From: Williamsia phyllosphaerae | GTDB lineage: Bacteria; Actinomycetota; Actinomycetes; Mycobacteriales; Mycobacteriaceae | NCBI RefSeq assembly: GCF_014635305.1 | Contig: NZ_BMCS01000002.1 | Coordinates: forward strand, 62,001 to 126,000 | Length of the DNA stretch: 64,000 nt | Direction: 5' to 3' | Shown: one piece after another, positions 1-8,127 of the stretch | How positions within the stretch are numbered: position 1 is the stretch's first letter | How the letters are laid out: each line of letters opens with the position of its first letter | Notes under the pieces: model-generated | Database searches by the model: none | Told to the model about the DNA's origin: nothing | What the model saw: only the letters and a program-made list of their open reading frames with translations | Program-made: the position numbers and the translations under genes

Positions 1-511
1 TGGCGGCCTTCTCCAGCTCCCACGGGATCTCGCGGAAGAACGCCGAGAGCGTGTAGACCGCCAGCGGCAGCGCGAACGTGATGTAGGGCAGGATCAGTCC
101 CGGCCAGGTGTCGAACAGTCCGACCGCACGCTCGATGTTGAACAGCGGTGTCACCAGGGAGATCTGGGGGAACATCGCGATCAACAGCGCCGCTCCCACG
201 AACAGCTTCTTGCCCGGGAAGTCGAGGCGCGCGACGGCGTAGGCGGCCATCGTGCCCAGCAGCACCGCGATCACCGTGGTGATCAGGCCGATGCCGATGG
301 AGTTGATCAGCGCGCTGGTGAACACGCTGGTGTCGAAGATGCCCTTGTAGTTCTCCCAGGTGAAACTCTTCGGGATGAAGTTGCCGTCGGTCACCTGGCC
401 CGGGGGCTTGAGCGACAGGCTCACGATCCACAGGACCGGCACCAGGGCGTACACCACCACCAGCAGGTTGATGACCGACCAGCCGACCTTTTTCCCCAAC
501 GTCTGATTCAT
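1..511 (-). CDS. sugB: Sugar ABC transporter permease (SugB/MalG type), C-terminus outside window
   Basis: Second inner-membrane permease of a carbohydrate importer. It starts at ATG 511, 6 nt after the sugA stop, and reads [20 protein letters not shown], with a first membrane span at about residues 10-30. Further hydrophobic segments follow. The gene runs off the left edge just as the cytoplasmic EAA loop begins (residues [13 protein letters not shown]), so the ATPase-docking loop and last spans are not visible. By order and sequence type it is the partner of the two genes upstream. In M. tuberculosis the same order, lpqY-sugA-sugB-sugC, imports trehalose released by mycolyltransferases. The actual substrate here is inferred, and the ATPase gene should lie just outside the window. 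Confidence 0.88.
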   Translation of the reverse strand, partial: MNQTLGKKVGWSVINLLVVVYALVPVLWIVSLSLKPPGQVTDGNFIPKSFTWENYKGIFDTSVFTSALINSIGIGLITTVIAVLLGTMAAYAVARLDFPGKKLFVGAALLIAMFPQISLVTPLFNIERAVGLFDTWPGLILPYITFALPLAVYTLSAFFREIPWELEKAA

Positions 512-517
512 GGTCGG

Positions 518-1522
518 CTACCGCCCCTCGTTGTCGGAACCGGGCGCCGATGCACCGAACCCCTTGATGAACAGTGCGGCGATGATCGCGACGGTCAGGA
601 AGATCAGCACGCTGACCGCCGAACCGACGCCGAGATTGAACGCCTTGAACAGGTTGTCGTAACCGAGGATCGACACCGAGTAGGTGGTGTTCGCCCCCTT
701 GGTCAACACGTAGATGTTGTCGAAGATGCGGAACGCGTCGAGGGTGCGGAACAGCAGCGCCACCAGGATCGCGGGCTTCATCAACGGGATCGTGATGCGT
801 ATCAATCGCGTCCAGGCACCGGCACCGTCGACCTGGGCCGCCTTGAGCAGGTCGTCGGGGACCAACGCGAGGCCGGCCAGCAGCAGCAGCGCCATGAACG
901 GCGTCGTCTTCCACACCTCGGCGAGCACGATGATCGCCAGCGAGGGCCACTGCTCGGTGAGAGGCGCGCTGCCGTCGGGGAGCAGGTTGGCCAGGTACCC
1001 GGTCTCCGGCGTCCATGCGTAGAACCACGAGAACGCGGCCGCGACGGTGACGATGCCGTACGGGATCAGGACGACCGTGCGGACGGTTCCCCGCCCGAAG
1101 ATGGTCCGGTGCATGACCAGCGCCACGGCGAGACCGAGTACGAACTCGATGGCCACCGAGACCAGGGTGATGCCCAGCGTCACACCGAATGCCGTCCACC
1201 AGTAGTTGTCCCCGAGCACGGTCACGTAGTTCGAGAACCAGACGAACTCGTCCTTGCCGGGAGCCGAGAGGCTGGCCTTGAACAGGCTCAGGTAGATCGA
1301 GTAGACGATGGGATAACCGGTCACGACGAGCATCACGATCGCGGCGGGCGCCACCAGCATCAGGCCGAGGCGACGATCGGCCTTCTTGCCGTCACTGGCG
1401 TTCTTCGCTGTGGGAGGTGCTCCCCCACCACCGGTCGTGGCCGGCGACGCGGTGCTCGCCGGGGTGTCGGGGCGCGCGTGACGCCCTCCGGGCTGCGTGA
1501 GCCCACCATCGGCAGTCGTCAT
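518..1522 (-). CDS. sugA: Sugar ABC transporter permease (SugA/MalF type)
   Basis: 334-residue inner-membrane permease. Residues 1-50 form a Pro/Gly/Ala-rich cytoplasmic tail, followed by six predicted spans starting with LMLVAPAAIVMLVVTGYPIV. The EAA loop that contacts the ATPase is visible as KAAQVDGAGAWTRLIRITIP. Its ATG (1520-1522) overlaps the TGA of the binding-protein gene by 4 bp (ATGA), and the next permease starts 6 nt after its stop, so the three genes form a translationally coupled operon. It pairs with SugB to form the channel of a trehalose-type importer. The family is clear. The sugar is inferred from synteny with M. tuberculosis Rv1235-Rv1238. Confidence 0.9.
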   Translation of the reverse strand: MTTADGGLTQPGGRHARPDTPASTASPATTGGGGAPPTAKNASDGKKADRRLGLMLVAPAAIVMLVVTGYPIVYSIYLSLFKASLSAPGKDEFVWFSNYVTVLGDNYWWTAFGVTLGITLVSVAIEFVLGLAVALVMHRTIFGRGTVRTVVLIPYGIVTVAAAFSWFYAWTPETGYLANLLPDGSAPLTEQWPSLAIIVLAEVWKTTPFMALLLLAGLALVPDDLLKAAQVDGAGAWTRLIRITIPLMKPAILVALLFRTLDAFRIFDNIYVLTKGANTTYSVSILGYDNLFKAFNLGVGSAVSVLIFLTVAIIAALFIKGFGASAPGSDNEGR

Positions 1523-3009
1523 GGGATCAGTCCCTCACCGTCGATTGCCTTGCGGACCTGCTCGGCGAGCACATCGACTCCGCTCTTGGGGTCGAGTCCG
1601 CCGGGCGGACTCAGCTTGGCCACCAGCAGCGTCGAGATCGCCTGGTAGACCGGCGATGCCGGTCGGTTGGCGGACGCATCCGCCTCCAGCTGCGCCTTGA
1701 TGTCGTCGCCCATGGGGTAGGTCTGCTTGAAGTCGGCATCCTCGTAGATCGACGAGATCGTCGGCGGAGTACCACCGCTGATGGAGTACACCTTCTGCGC
1801 GTCGGTGTTGGTCAGGCACTGAGCCGCCTTGAACGCCAGGGCCTTCTGCTTCGACGTACTCGCCACGGCCAGGTTCACCCCACCGACGGTCACCTTCGCG
1901 GGCGTGCCCGGGTTGACCGCGGGGTAGCGCGCGAAGTCGAACTTCGTACGCACCAGTTGGTTGACCGGACCGAGCTCGGAATCGGCGGGCGGGTTGTCGG
2001 CGTCGGCGAACAGCTTGCCGTAGCGCTGCGCCATCTCCGGGAAGAACGAGACGTCACCCGCCGCGGCGTTCGACCGCATGCTGGGGAACACGAACGGATA
2101 GTTGATCTGGAAGGAGGACAGACCGCCCTCCATCGCCAGTCGTCCCTCGTTCTCCTTGTTGTTGCTCAGCGAGGGGTCGCGACCGGGCGCGGTGGCGATC
2201 GCACGCATCACCGTCAGCGCCTTCTCGGTCGCGGCGCGGTGCGCCGGGGTGTCGTTGAGGGTGATCTTGGTGGCGTCGTCCGGGTCCACCACCGACCCAC
2301 CCGCGCTGGCCAACAGACTGTTGAACCAGACCATCAGACCCTCGTACTGCGCGCCCTGGACCTCGATGTAGCTGGGGCCGCCCGCCGCGAGGATCTTCGC
2401 GTTGTCCGAGAGCAGCTCGTCCCAGTTCTGGGGAGCGGTCCGCTTGCCCAGGTACTTCTGCAGCACGTCGGGGCGGAACCACAGCAGCTGCGTGTTGGTC
2501 CACGTCGGGATCGCGTACAGCCGCTTGCCGGCGTCGGAGTCGGTCTTCCACTCCGCGGTCTCGAGGGGACCGGGCAGCGATTCCTGGCTGATCTTCGAGA
2601 CCAGGTCGTTCGGCACCGGCTCGAGCCATCCCGCGTCGGCGAACTCGGCCGTCCACACGACGTCCATGCCCATGAGATCGAGCCCGGCGTCGTTGCCGGA
2701 CAGTCGGCGCGCCAACTGCAGACGCTGGTCGTCCGCGGCCTTGGGCAGCGCATGGGTGACGATGTTGTACTCACCGTTGGACGCGGCGCTGCACTTCTTG
2801 CCGACCTGGTCGATGAACGTCGCGCCGTCGGCGGGCGCGTACGCGTTGAGCGTGCCCGTCGTGTAGCCCGAACCGCAGGCGCTGACCCCGGGGATCACCA
2901 CCGCGGCCGCGATGGCCGCGACCATCAGTTTCGACGCACCGGGGCGACGAAGAAATCCCCCCTGGTGCGGACGGGATGGCCCGCCCCCTGAAACCTTTTT
3001 CCCCGCCAC
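1519..3009 (-). CDS. lpqY: Lipoprotein solute-binding protein of sugar importer (LpqY-like)
   Basis: Extracellular sugar-binding lipoprotein of the family 1 solute-binding type. I place the start at GTG 3009 because a perfect AAGGAGG lies 5 nt upstream; the reading frame stays open further upstream without a comparable site. The product is 496 residues with a basic N-terminus, a hydrophobic core and the lipobox GVSAC, giving a lipidated Cys at about residue 45. The body carries the usual binding-protein features (LMGMDVVWTAEFADAGWLEP, and a C-terminal region with GGTPPTISSIYED). It is first in the operon with sugA and sugB. The orthologous locus in M. tuberculosis recaptures trehalose liberated during mycolate transfer. 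Confidence 0.88.
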   Translation of the reverse strand: MAGKKVSGGGPSRPHQGGFLRRPGASKLMVAAIAAAVVIPGVSACGSGYTTGTLNAYAPADGATFIDQVGKKCSAASNGEYNIVTHALPKAADDQRLQLARRLSGNDAGLDLMGMDVVWTAEFADAGWLEPVPNDLVSKISQESLPGPLETAEWKTDSDAGKRLYAIPTWTNTQLLWFRPDVLQKYLGKRTAPQNWDELLSDNAKILAAGGPSYIEVQGAQYEGLMVWFNSLLASAGGSVVDPDDATKITLNDTPAHRAATEKALTVMRAIATAPGRDPSLSNNKENEGRLAMEGGLSSFQINYPFVFPSMRSNAAAGDVSFFPEMAQRYGKLFADADNPPADSELGPVNQLVRTKFDFARYPAVNPGTPAKVTVGGVNLAVASTSKQKALAFKAAQCLTNTDAQKVYSISGGTPPTISSIYEDADFKQTYPMGDDIKAQLEADASANRPASPVYQAISTLLVAKLSPPGGLDPKSGVDVLAEQVRKAIDGEGLIP

Positions 3010-3079
3010 GTGCGCCTCCTTGCGACCGGAGCACACGCACCAACTATCGGCGTGCACCTTCGAATGCCTGAGGCGTTAC

Positions 3080-3107
3080 GTTATATGTGGCAATTCGTGA
3101 CGCGCAA
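3080..3107 (-). promoter_or_regulatory. Candidate promoter of the lpqY-sugAB operon
   Basis: On the minus strand TTGCGC (3107-3102) is followed after 16 nt by TATAAC (3085-3080). Both resemble the housekeeping sigma consensus. Transcription would start near 3073, giving a leader of about 63 nt before the GTG at 3009. No start site is proven. Confidence 0.5.
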
Positions 3108-3236
3108 CACATTCGGCATGATCGTCCCAACCCGATGCGAAATTGCCGCCCTGCGGCCACATCTTGTCGGTCGACACCGCCCCCGGACCACCCGAACACC
3201 GTCGACGATCGGCGCGGGTGTGGTAACGCGGTCCGA

Positions 3237-3731
3237 TCAGATCGAGGTGCGCGCCAACAGGTCGCGAGCCTTCTCGGCGCTCTTGGGATCGCAGATCACG
3301 TCATAGCGACCGGCAACCAGCTGCATCGTCGAGGCGAAGTCGCGCTGCCCCTTCGTGGCCGCGTAGGGGATGGACGTCGAGATGACACCGAAGACGATGC
3401 CGCCGACGAGACCGAAAAGCAGTGGCACGATTGCGTTCCCGGTCACGACGAGACTGACCAGCAGCCCGAAGAACAGTCCGAGCCATGCGCCGGACACGAT
3501 GCCACCACCGATCACCTTTCCCCAGGTGAGTCGGCCGAGCACCCGCTCGACCTGCATCAGATCGACCCCGACGATGGTCACGTCCTGGACCGAGAAGTTC
3601 TCGTCGGATAGGTAGTCGACCGCTTTCTGCGCCTCGGCGTAGGTGCCGTAGGAGCCGATGGGCCAGCCGGTGGGCGGCGTGGGGAGACCCGGGGTCTCGC
3701 GGCCGGTTCCGGGTCGCATCGGGTTGGTCAT
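3237..3731 (-). CDS. Small membrane stress protein (Rv1234-like, general stress protein 17M domain)
   Basis: 164 residues. The N-terminal part (GSYGTYAEAQKAVDYLSDENF...VTIVGVDL) is the fold found in YflT/general stress protein 17M-type domains. A glycine-rich double membrane segment follows at about residues 85-135 (VIGGGIVSGAWLGLFFGLL and FGLVGGIVFGVISTSI). The C-terminus (GRYDVICDPKSAEKARDLLA) again looks like a small alpha/beta unit. The ATG overlaps the TGA of the upstream citE-like gene by 4 bp, so the two are probably co-translated. In M. tuberculosis the corresponding gene sits next to lpqY. Its biochemical role is unknown. Confidence 0.75.
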   Translation of the reverse strand: MTNPMRPGTGRETPGLPTPPTGWPIGSYGTYAEAQKAVDYLSDENFSVQDVTIVGVDLMQVERVLGRLTWGKVIGGGIVSGAWLGLFFGLLVSLVVTGNAIVPLLFGLVGGIVFGVISTSIPYAATKGQRDFASTMQLVAGRYDVICDPKSAEKARDLLARTSI

Positions 3732-4681
3732 GTCTGGTGGTCCTCTCGTTGCAGGCCGGCGGCGCGGCCCTTCTGTGCGATCTTGCCCGCCATCGCAGCG
3801 CTCGCCTCGTCGATCATCTCACCGCGGTGGCGTACCGCGCCGCGTGCGCCACCGGGGCGCGACGTGGCCTCCCGATAGGCGTCGAGCAGGTTCTCGGCTG
3901 CGTCGTAGTCGCTCTGCCGTGGCGTGAAGGCCGCATTGGCCGTGTCGATCTGACCGGGGTGGATGACCCACTTCCCGTCGAATCCCAGGGCTGCGACCGC
4001 AGCAGCATTGCGGCGGAACGCATCTGGCGCATCGATGGCGAGGTAGGGCCCGTCGATCGCAGCCAGGCCGTGCGCGCGGGCCGCGATCAGCACCGACATC
4101 AGCACGTGGTGATGCGCGTCACCACGGGTGTACCCGTCGGGTTGCTCGCCGGTGGTCAGGGTCTGCATGCCCAGACTCGCCGCCATGTCCGCCGGTCCGA
4201 GCACCAACGACTCCAGACGCGGACTGGCCGAGGCGATCTCGTCGATCTTCGTCAGCGCGATCGCGTCCTCGATCTGCGCCTGGATCCCGATGGCCGACGG
4301 TTCGAGGTCGTGCTTGGTCTCGAGTTGGGTCAGCAGCAGGTCGATCGCCACGACCTCCGCACCCGAACGCACCTTCGGCACGATGATCGAGTCGATGTGC
4401 GCGCCCGCACCGGCCACCACCGCGATGAGATCGTCGTGGGTCCAGGGCGTGGACCAGCCGTTGACCCGCACCGCACGCCGCTGCCGACCCCATCCCGGAT
4501 GGGCGAGCGCCTCGACGATCGTCGCCCGGGCGGTTTCCTTCTCGCTCGGGGCGACCGCGTCCTCGAGATCGCAGAACACCTCGTCGGCGGGCAGATCACG
4601 CGCCTTGCCCAGCATCTTCGCCGAACTGCCCGGAACGGCCAGCACCGACCGTCGCGAACCCGGCGACGACTGTGTCTGCAT
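3728..4681 (-). CDS. HpcH/HpaI aldolase / citrate-lyase beta-like CoA-ester lyase
   Basis: 317-residue TIM-barrel protein of the CitE family. Family members cleave or form C-C bonds in CoA esters such as malyl-, citramalyl- or citryl-CoA, using Mg2+. Visible family motifs are RRSVLAVPGSS at the N-terminus, the metal-site strand FCDLEDAVAPSEK, RAVRVNGW, SIIVPKV, and GFDGKWVIHPGQI near the C-terminus. ATG 4681 has GGAGAGG about 9 nt upstream. A GTG at 4711 in the same frame is the alternative. The stop overlaps the start of the stress protein gene by 4 bp. No other citrate-lyase subunit is nearby, so a stand-alone lyase is more likely than true citrate lyase. The substrate cannot be told. Confidence 0.85.
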   Translation of the reverse strand: MQTQSSPGSRRSVLAVPGSSAKMLGKARDLPADEVFCDLEDAVAPSEKETARATIVEALAHPGWGRQRRAVRVNGWSTPWTHDDLIAVVAGAGAHIDSIIVPKVRSGAEVVAIDLLLTQLETKHDLEPSAIGIQAQIEDAIALTKIDEIASASPRLESLVLGPADMAASLGMQTLTTGEQPDGYTRGDAHHHVLMSVLIAARAHGLAAIDGPYLAIDAPDAFRRNAAAVAALGFDGKWVIHPGQIDTANAAFTPRQSDYDAAENLLDAYREATSRPGGARGAVRHRGEMIDEASAAMAGKIAQKGRAAGLQREDHQT

Positions 4682-4724
4682 GCGTATCGACCTCTCCGCG
4701 AGCGGCTTCACAACGGGCGATGAC

Positions 4725-4730
4725 TACCCT
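4725..4730 (+). promoter_or_regulatory. -10 element, leaderless start of the MgtE-N/CBS gene
   Basis: TACCCT ends 7 nt before ATG 4738, the spacing expected if transcription begins at the start codon itself. No convincing -35 is seen. Confidence 0.45.
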
Positions 4731-4737
4731 TACAGCC

Positions 4738-6036
4738 ATGGCAGCAGTGAGCAAGGTGTTCGTGGCCAGGCTCGCGGGCCTGGCGGTACTCGGTCCGGAC
4801 GGCGAATCGATCGGCCGGGTGCGTGACCTCGTGCTCGCCCTGCGCTACGACACCGCCCAACCGCGTGCGCTCGGTCTCGCCGTCGAACTGTCCACGCGAC
4901 GACGGATCTTCGTCCCGATGCTGCGCGTCACCACCATCGAGCCGAACTCGGTGACGCTCAACACCGGAACCGTCAGCATGCGACGACTCAACCTCCGCCC
5001 CGGCGAGGCGCTGGCCATCGGTCAGATCCTCGATTCCCGCGTCCGGATCGCCGACCCGGACATCCCCGAGTTGGCGAGCACCGACGCGACCGTCGTCGAT
5101 CTGGGCATCGAGCGCAACCGCACCCGGGACTGGACGGTCTCGCGGGTGGCGGTCCGCGGCCTGCGATCACGACTGGGCCGACGAGGCGGCACGCACGTCG
5201 TGGACTGGAACACCGTCCGGGGCCTCACCCACAGCGCCCTGGAACTCCCGGGACAGGGTGTCGCCCAGGCGCTCTCGCAGTTCGACGGCATGCGTGCGGC
5301 CGACGTGGCCAACGCCCTGCGCGAGCTGCCACCGAAGCGGCGGATGGAGATCGCCGCCGCGCTCGACGACGAACGTCTGGCCGACGTCATCCAGGAGCTG
5401 CCCACCGACGACCAGACCGAGCTCATCGGCCGCATGGAGGTGGACCGCGCCGCGGACGTGCTCGAGGCCATGGACCCCGACGACGCGGCCGACCTCCTCG
5501 GCGAGCTGCCCGACGCCGAGGCCGAGGCGCTGCTGCAACTGATGGACCCGATCGAGTCCGAGCCCGTCCGTCGGCTGCTCTCGCACTCCCCCGACACCGC
5601 GGGCGGTCTGATGACGCCCGAACCGCTGGTCGTGACCGCGTCGACCACCATCGCCGAGGCGCTGGCCCGGGCCCGCAACATCGACCTGACTCCGGCCTCG
5701 GCGAGCCTGACGTTCGTCGTGCGACCACCCACGGCCACGCCCACCGGCAAGTACCTGGGGTGTGTCCACCTGCAGGCGCTGCTGCGTGAGCCACCCGCCA
5801 ACCTCGTCGGCGGCATCCTCGACACCGACCTCGCGCACCTCAACCCCGAGGACTCGCTGGAGACCGTCACCCGGTACTTCGCGACCTACAACCTGGTGTG
5901 CGGACCGGTCGTCGACGAGGAGGGCCATCTGCTCGGCGCGGTCACCGTCGACGACCTCCTCGACCATCTGCTGCCCGAGGACTGGCGTGAGACCGAACCG
6001 CAGGACGTCACCCCGGCCGCCGGGGCGAGCTCGTGA
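4738..6036 (+). CDS. Soluble MgtE-N / CBS domain protein (Rv1232c-like)
   Basis: 432 residues from ATG 4738, chosen because it gives MAAVSKVFVARLAGLAVLG and has a leaderless -10 box. It has three parts. A PRC-barrel-like N-terminal domain spans about residues 1-150 (GPDGESIGRVRDLVLALR). An MgtE intracellular N-domain covers about 180-290, with helical repeats such as LADVIQELPTDDQTELIGRM and LLGELPDAEAEALLQLMDP. A CBS pair covers about 295-415 (LMTPEPLVVTASTTIAEAL, GAVTVDDLLDHLLPED). The membrane channel domain of true MgtE Mg2+ transporters is absent, so it is probably a regulatory or sensor protein rather than a transporter. It overlaps the next gene by 4 bp (GTGA), suggesting a functional partnership. 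Confidence 0.85.
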   Translation: MAAVSKVFVARLAGLAVLGPDGESIGRVRDLVLALRYDTAQPRALGLAVELSTRRRIFVPMLRVTTIEPNSVTLNTGTVSMRRLNLRPGEALAIGQILDSRVRIADPDIPELASTDATVVDLGIERNRTRDWTVSRVAVRGLRSRLGRRGGTHVVDWNTVRGLTHSALELPGQGVAQALSQFDGMRAADVANALRELPPKRRMEIAAALDDERLADVIQELPTDDQTELIGRMEVDRAADVLEAMDPDDAADLLGELPDAEAEALLQLMDPIESEPVRRLLSHSPDTAGGLMTPEPLVVTASTTIAEALARARNIDLTPASASLTFVVRPPTATPTGKYLGCVHLQALLREPPANLVGGILDTDLAHLNPEDSLETVTRYFATYNLVCGPVVDEEGHLLGAVTVDDLLDHLLPEDWRETEPQDVTPAAGASS

Positions 6037-6614
6037 GCCCGGACGCGTCTCGGCCGGCGCGCGGCAAGCTCGACACCCCCCGTAGCGGGCGTCGCCGGTT
6101 CCGTTTCCACCTCGACTCCGACATCGTCGGCGTCTACAGCGAACGACTGGCCCGGTTCCTCGGGACGGGTCGGTATCTGGGCATCCAGACCATCGTCGTC
6201 ATCGTGTGGATCACCCTGAACCTGGTGGCGATCAGCATCCGATGGGACCCGTACCCGTTCATCCTGCTCAACCTCGCGTTCTCGACCCAGGCCGCCTACG
6301 CGGCCCCGCTGATCCTGCTCGCGCAGAACCGGCAGGAGAACCGGGACCGGGTGGCGCTGGAGGAGGATCGGATGCGGGCCGAGCAGACCAAGGCCGACAC
6401 CGAGTTCCTCGCCCGCGAGCTCGCCGCCGTGCGCTTGGCCGTCGGCGACACCGTGACGCGCGACTATCTGCGCAAGGAACTCGACGACCTGCTGACCGAG
6501 ATGACCACGCAGCTCAAGAAGGCCGAGAAACGTCGGAACTCGGAGAACAAGAGCGGCGAGGGGCCGAAAGGTGAGCCCAAGGGCGGCTCGAAACGCGATT
6601 CCGCCGACGACTGA
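6033..6614 (+). CDS. DUF1003 membrane protein
   Basis: 193 residues from GTG 6033, overlapping the upstream stop by 4 bp. Two membrane spans are visible (about residues 48-68, IQTIVVIVWITLNLVAISI, and 75-95, FILLNLAFSTQAAYAAPLIL), followed by the family signature AQNRQENRDRVALEEDR. A long charged helix comes next, then a lysine/glycine-rich tail. DUF1003 proteins are widespread and uncharacterised. The fixed pairing with the MgtE-N/CBS gene, also seen in M. tuberculosis (Rv1232c-Rv1231c), hints that the two act together at the membrane, perhaps in divalent-cation handling. That role is an inference. Confidence 0.85.
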   Translation: MSPDASRPARGKLDTPRSGRRRFRFHLDSDIVGVYSERLARFLGTGRYLGIQTIVVIVWITLNLVAISIRWDPYPFILLNLAFSTQAAYAAPLILLAQNRQENRDRVALEEDRMRAEQTKADTEFLARELAAVRLAVGDTVTRDYLRKELDDLLTEMTTQLKKAEKRRNSENKSGEGPKGEPKGGSKRDSADD

Positions 6615-6622
6615 GCGTGAAC

Positions 6623-6678
6623 GATCGGTTGTGACCGATCCGCTACGTCACCGTGACCCCATATGTATCGTGGGTCAC
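6623..6678. promoter_or_regulatory. Two inverted repeats between DUF1003 gene and lytic transglycosylase
   Basis: GATCGGT-TGTG-ACCGATC (6623-6640) starts 8 nt after the DUF1003 stop and could be a weak terminator without a T-run. GTGACCC-N12-GGGTCAC (6653-6659 / 6672-6678) follows about 55 nt before the GTG of the next gene and is better placed to be an operator. Both have perfect 7-bp arms. Confidence 0.4.
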
Positions 6679-6731
6679 AGTCCCGGGTCGGGGGATGATG
6701 TGAAGATCGGCGAGAACGGAGCTTTCCCAAC

Positions 6732-8078
6732 GTGTCTCGATTCTCGGTGCCCCCCTCGCTTCGTGAGCACTTCCCACGCCGCGCGGTGTCGTTGAGCGTC
6801 GCGAGCATCCTCATCGGGGTGTTCGTCCTCGGAGCGGCCACCTCCAGCGCCCAGCGGCAGCCGGCCTCGGTGACCACCGAGGCCGCCGCCCGCGCTGCCG
6901 CGCCCGTCGCCGAGGTACTCCCCGGCGCGACCCGCACGCCCGCCGGATTCGCACCGCCCGCCGCGCGACCCGCCGCCGCCGTCGAGGCACTGCGCGTCCT
7001 CGCCCCCGCCCTGCCACCGGGACCGCTCGGGATCCCCGGCATCGTCCTGCAGGCCTACAAGCTCGCGGCCGACCGTGTGGGTGCGGAGAACGGCGCCTGC
7101 AAGCTCCCCTGGTTCCTGCTCGCCGGGATCGGTCGCATCGAGTCGGGCCACGCCGGCGACGGGTCGGTGGACACCTCCGGTACCACCATCAACCCCATCG
7201 AGGGTCCCCTGCTCAACGGCACCCTCGCGGGCAACGCCGTCATCACCGACACCGACAAGGGCGCGATCGACGGGGACGCGACGCACGACCGGGCCATGGG
7301 ACCCATGCAGTTCATCCCGAGCACCTGGGCGGCCTGGGGAACCGACGCGAACGGCGACGGCAGGGCCGATCCCAACAACATCTTCGACGCGACCCTCGCC
7401 GCGGGCCGCTATCTCTGCTCCGGGGTCAGCGACATCATGTCCGCCTCGCATCGGGTGAGTTCGGTACTGCGCTACAACAATTCCGTCGAGTACGCGAACA
7501 ACGTCCTGACCTGGGCGTTGGCGTACGCCACCGGGGCGTTGCCCACCGCGGGCATCCTCGAACCCAAGCGTCCGCCGTCGACCAGGGTGTCCGCGCCGGT
7601 CACCGCGCCCGGCTCCCCGGCACGCACACCGTCGGCGCCCGGCGCTCCCCCGGCGTCCGGCGCCCCGTCCGCTGCGGCCGGACCGACCGCCCGCTTCACG
7701 AAGGTGAACACCCGTTTCACCACCCCGGCCACGATCGTCGTCACGTCACCGGCCGGTCCGGTGACCTGCACGGTCGACCTGACCGGCGCGACCAGCACCG
7801 ACGGGACGACCGCCACCATCAGCAAGGCCACGGTCCGCGGCGCGAACGCGCTGTGCGGTCTGGCCCGCACCGCGGGCATCCCCTGGACGGTGACACCCAC
7901 GAGCGCGACGGCCGTCGAGATGTCGAACGTCGGTATCGACGCACTGGGCACGCGATGTGAGCCGGTCGTGCTGGCCGGCCCCCTGACCGATGCCCTCACG
8001 CCGACGACCGACGCCACCGGCACCTGCACGGTGCGCAGCCTGACACTGCGGCCCACCCCCGCCCTCGCGTCGGCATAG
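6732..8078 (+). CDS. Secreted lytic transglycosylase (MltB/SLT2-like, Rv1230c ortholog)
   Basis: 448 residues from GTG 6732. Residues 18-45 form a signal/anchor segment (AVSLSVASILIGVFVLGAA). An Ala/Pro-rich linker leads to the catalytic domain at about 95-255, which contains LPWFLLAGIGRIESGHAGDG with the presumed catalytic Glu in the IES motif, MGPMQFIPSTWAAWGTDANG, and NNIFDATLAAGRYLC. This is the pattern of MltB-type transglycosylases that cleave peptidoglycan glycan strands. After a Pro/Ala-rich hinge (about 275-320) a ~120-residue C-terminal domain of unknown type contains three Cys and may be disulfide-stabilised. It sits between the DUF1003 and mrp genes as in M. tuberculosis. Confidence 0.85.
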   Translation: MSRFSVPPSLREHFPRRAVSLSVASILIGVFVLGAATSSAQRQPASVTTEAAARAAAPVAEVLPGATRTPAGFAPPAARPAAAVEALRVLAPALPPGPLGIPGIVLQAYKLAADRVGAENGACKLPWFLLAGIGRIESGHAGDGSVDTSGTTINPIEGPLLNGTLAGNAVITDTDKGAIDGDATHDRAMGPMQFIPSTWAAWGTDANGDGRADPNNIFDATLAAGRYLCSGVSDIMSASHRVSSVLRYNNSVEYANNVLTWALAYATGALPTAGILEPKRPPSTRVSAPVTAPGSPARTPSAPGAPPASGAPSAAAGPTARFTKVNTRFTTPATIVVTSPAGPVTCTVDLTGATSTDGTTATISKATVRGANALCGLARTAGIPWTVTPTSATAVEMSNVGIDALGTRCEPVVLAGPLTDALTPTTDATGTCTVRSLTLRPTPALASA

Positions 8079-8083
8079 CCGGA

Positions 8084-8103
8084 CGGCGGGTCCGACCCGT
8101 CCG
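8084..8103 (+). terminator. Weak hairpin after the transglycosylase gene
   Basis: CGGCGGGT-CCG-ACCCG-T-CCG forms a GC-rich stem with one bulged base, starting 6 nt after the stop codon and ending just before the mrp promoter. There is no T-tract, as is usual in actinobacteria. Confidence 0.4.
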
Positions 8104-8113
8104 CCGCGGCGGA

Positions 8114-8119
8114 TAGTCT
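8114..8119 (+). promoter_or_regulatory. -10 element for mrp
   Basis: TAGTCT lies 8 nt before ATG 8128, implying a leaderless or nearly leaderless mRNA. Confidence 0.5.
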
Positions 8120-8127
8120 GGTCAGCG

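Noticed and set aside
3728..4681. Citrate lyase beta subunit proper
   Set aside because: Alpha, gamma and accessory citrate-lyase genes are absent, and stand-alone actinobacterial CitE-like proteins act on other CoA esters.
6615..6731. Cyclic-di-AMP (ydaO-type) riboswitch before the lytic transglycosylase
   Set aside because: Such elements precede some actinobacterial cell-wall hydrolase genes, but the conserved core sequences are not present here.
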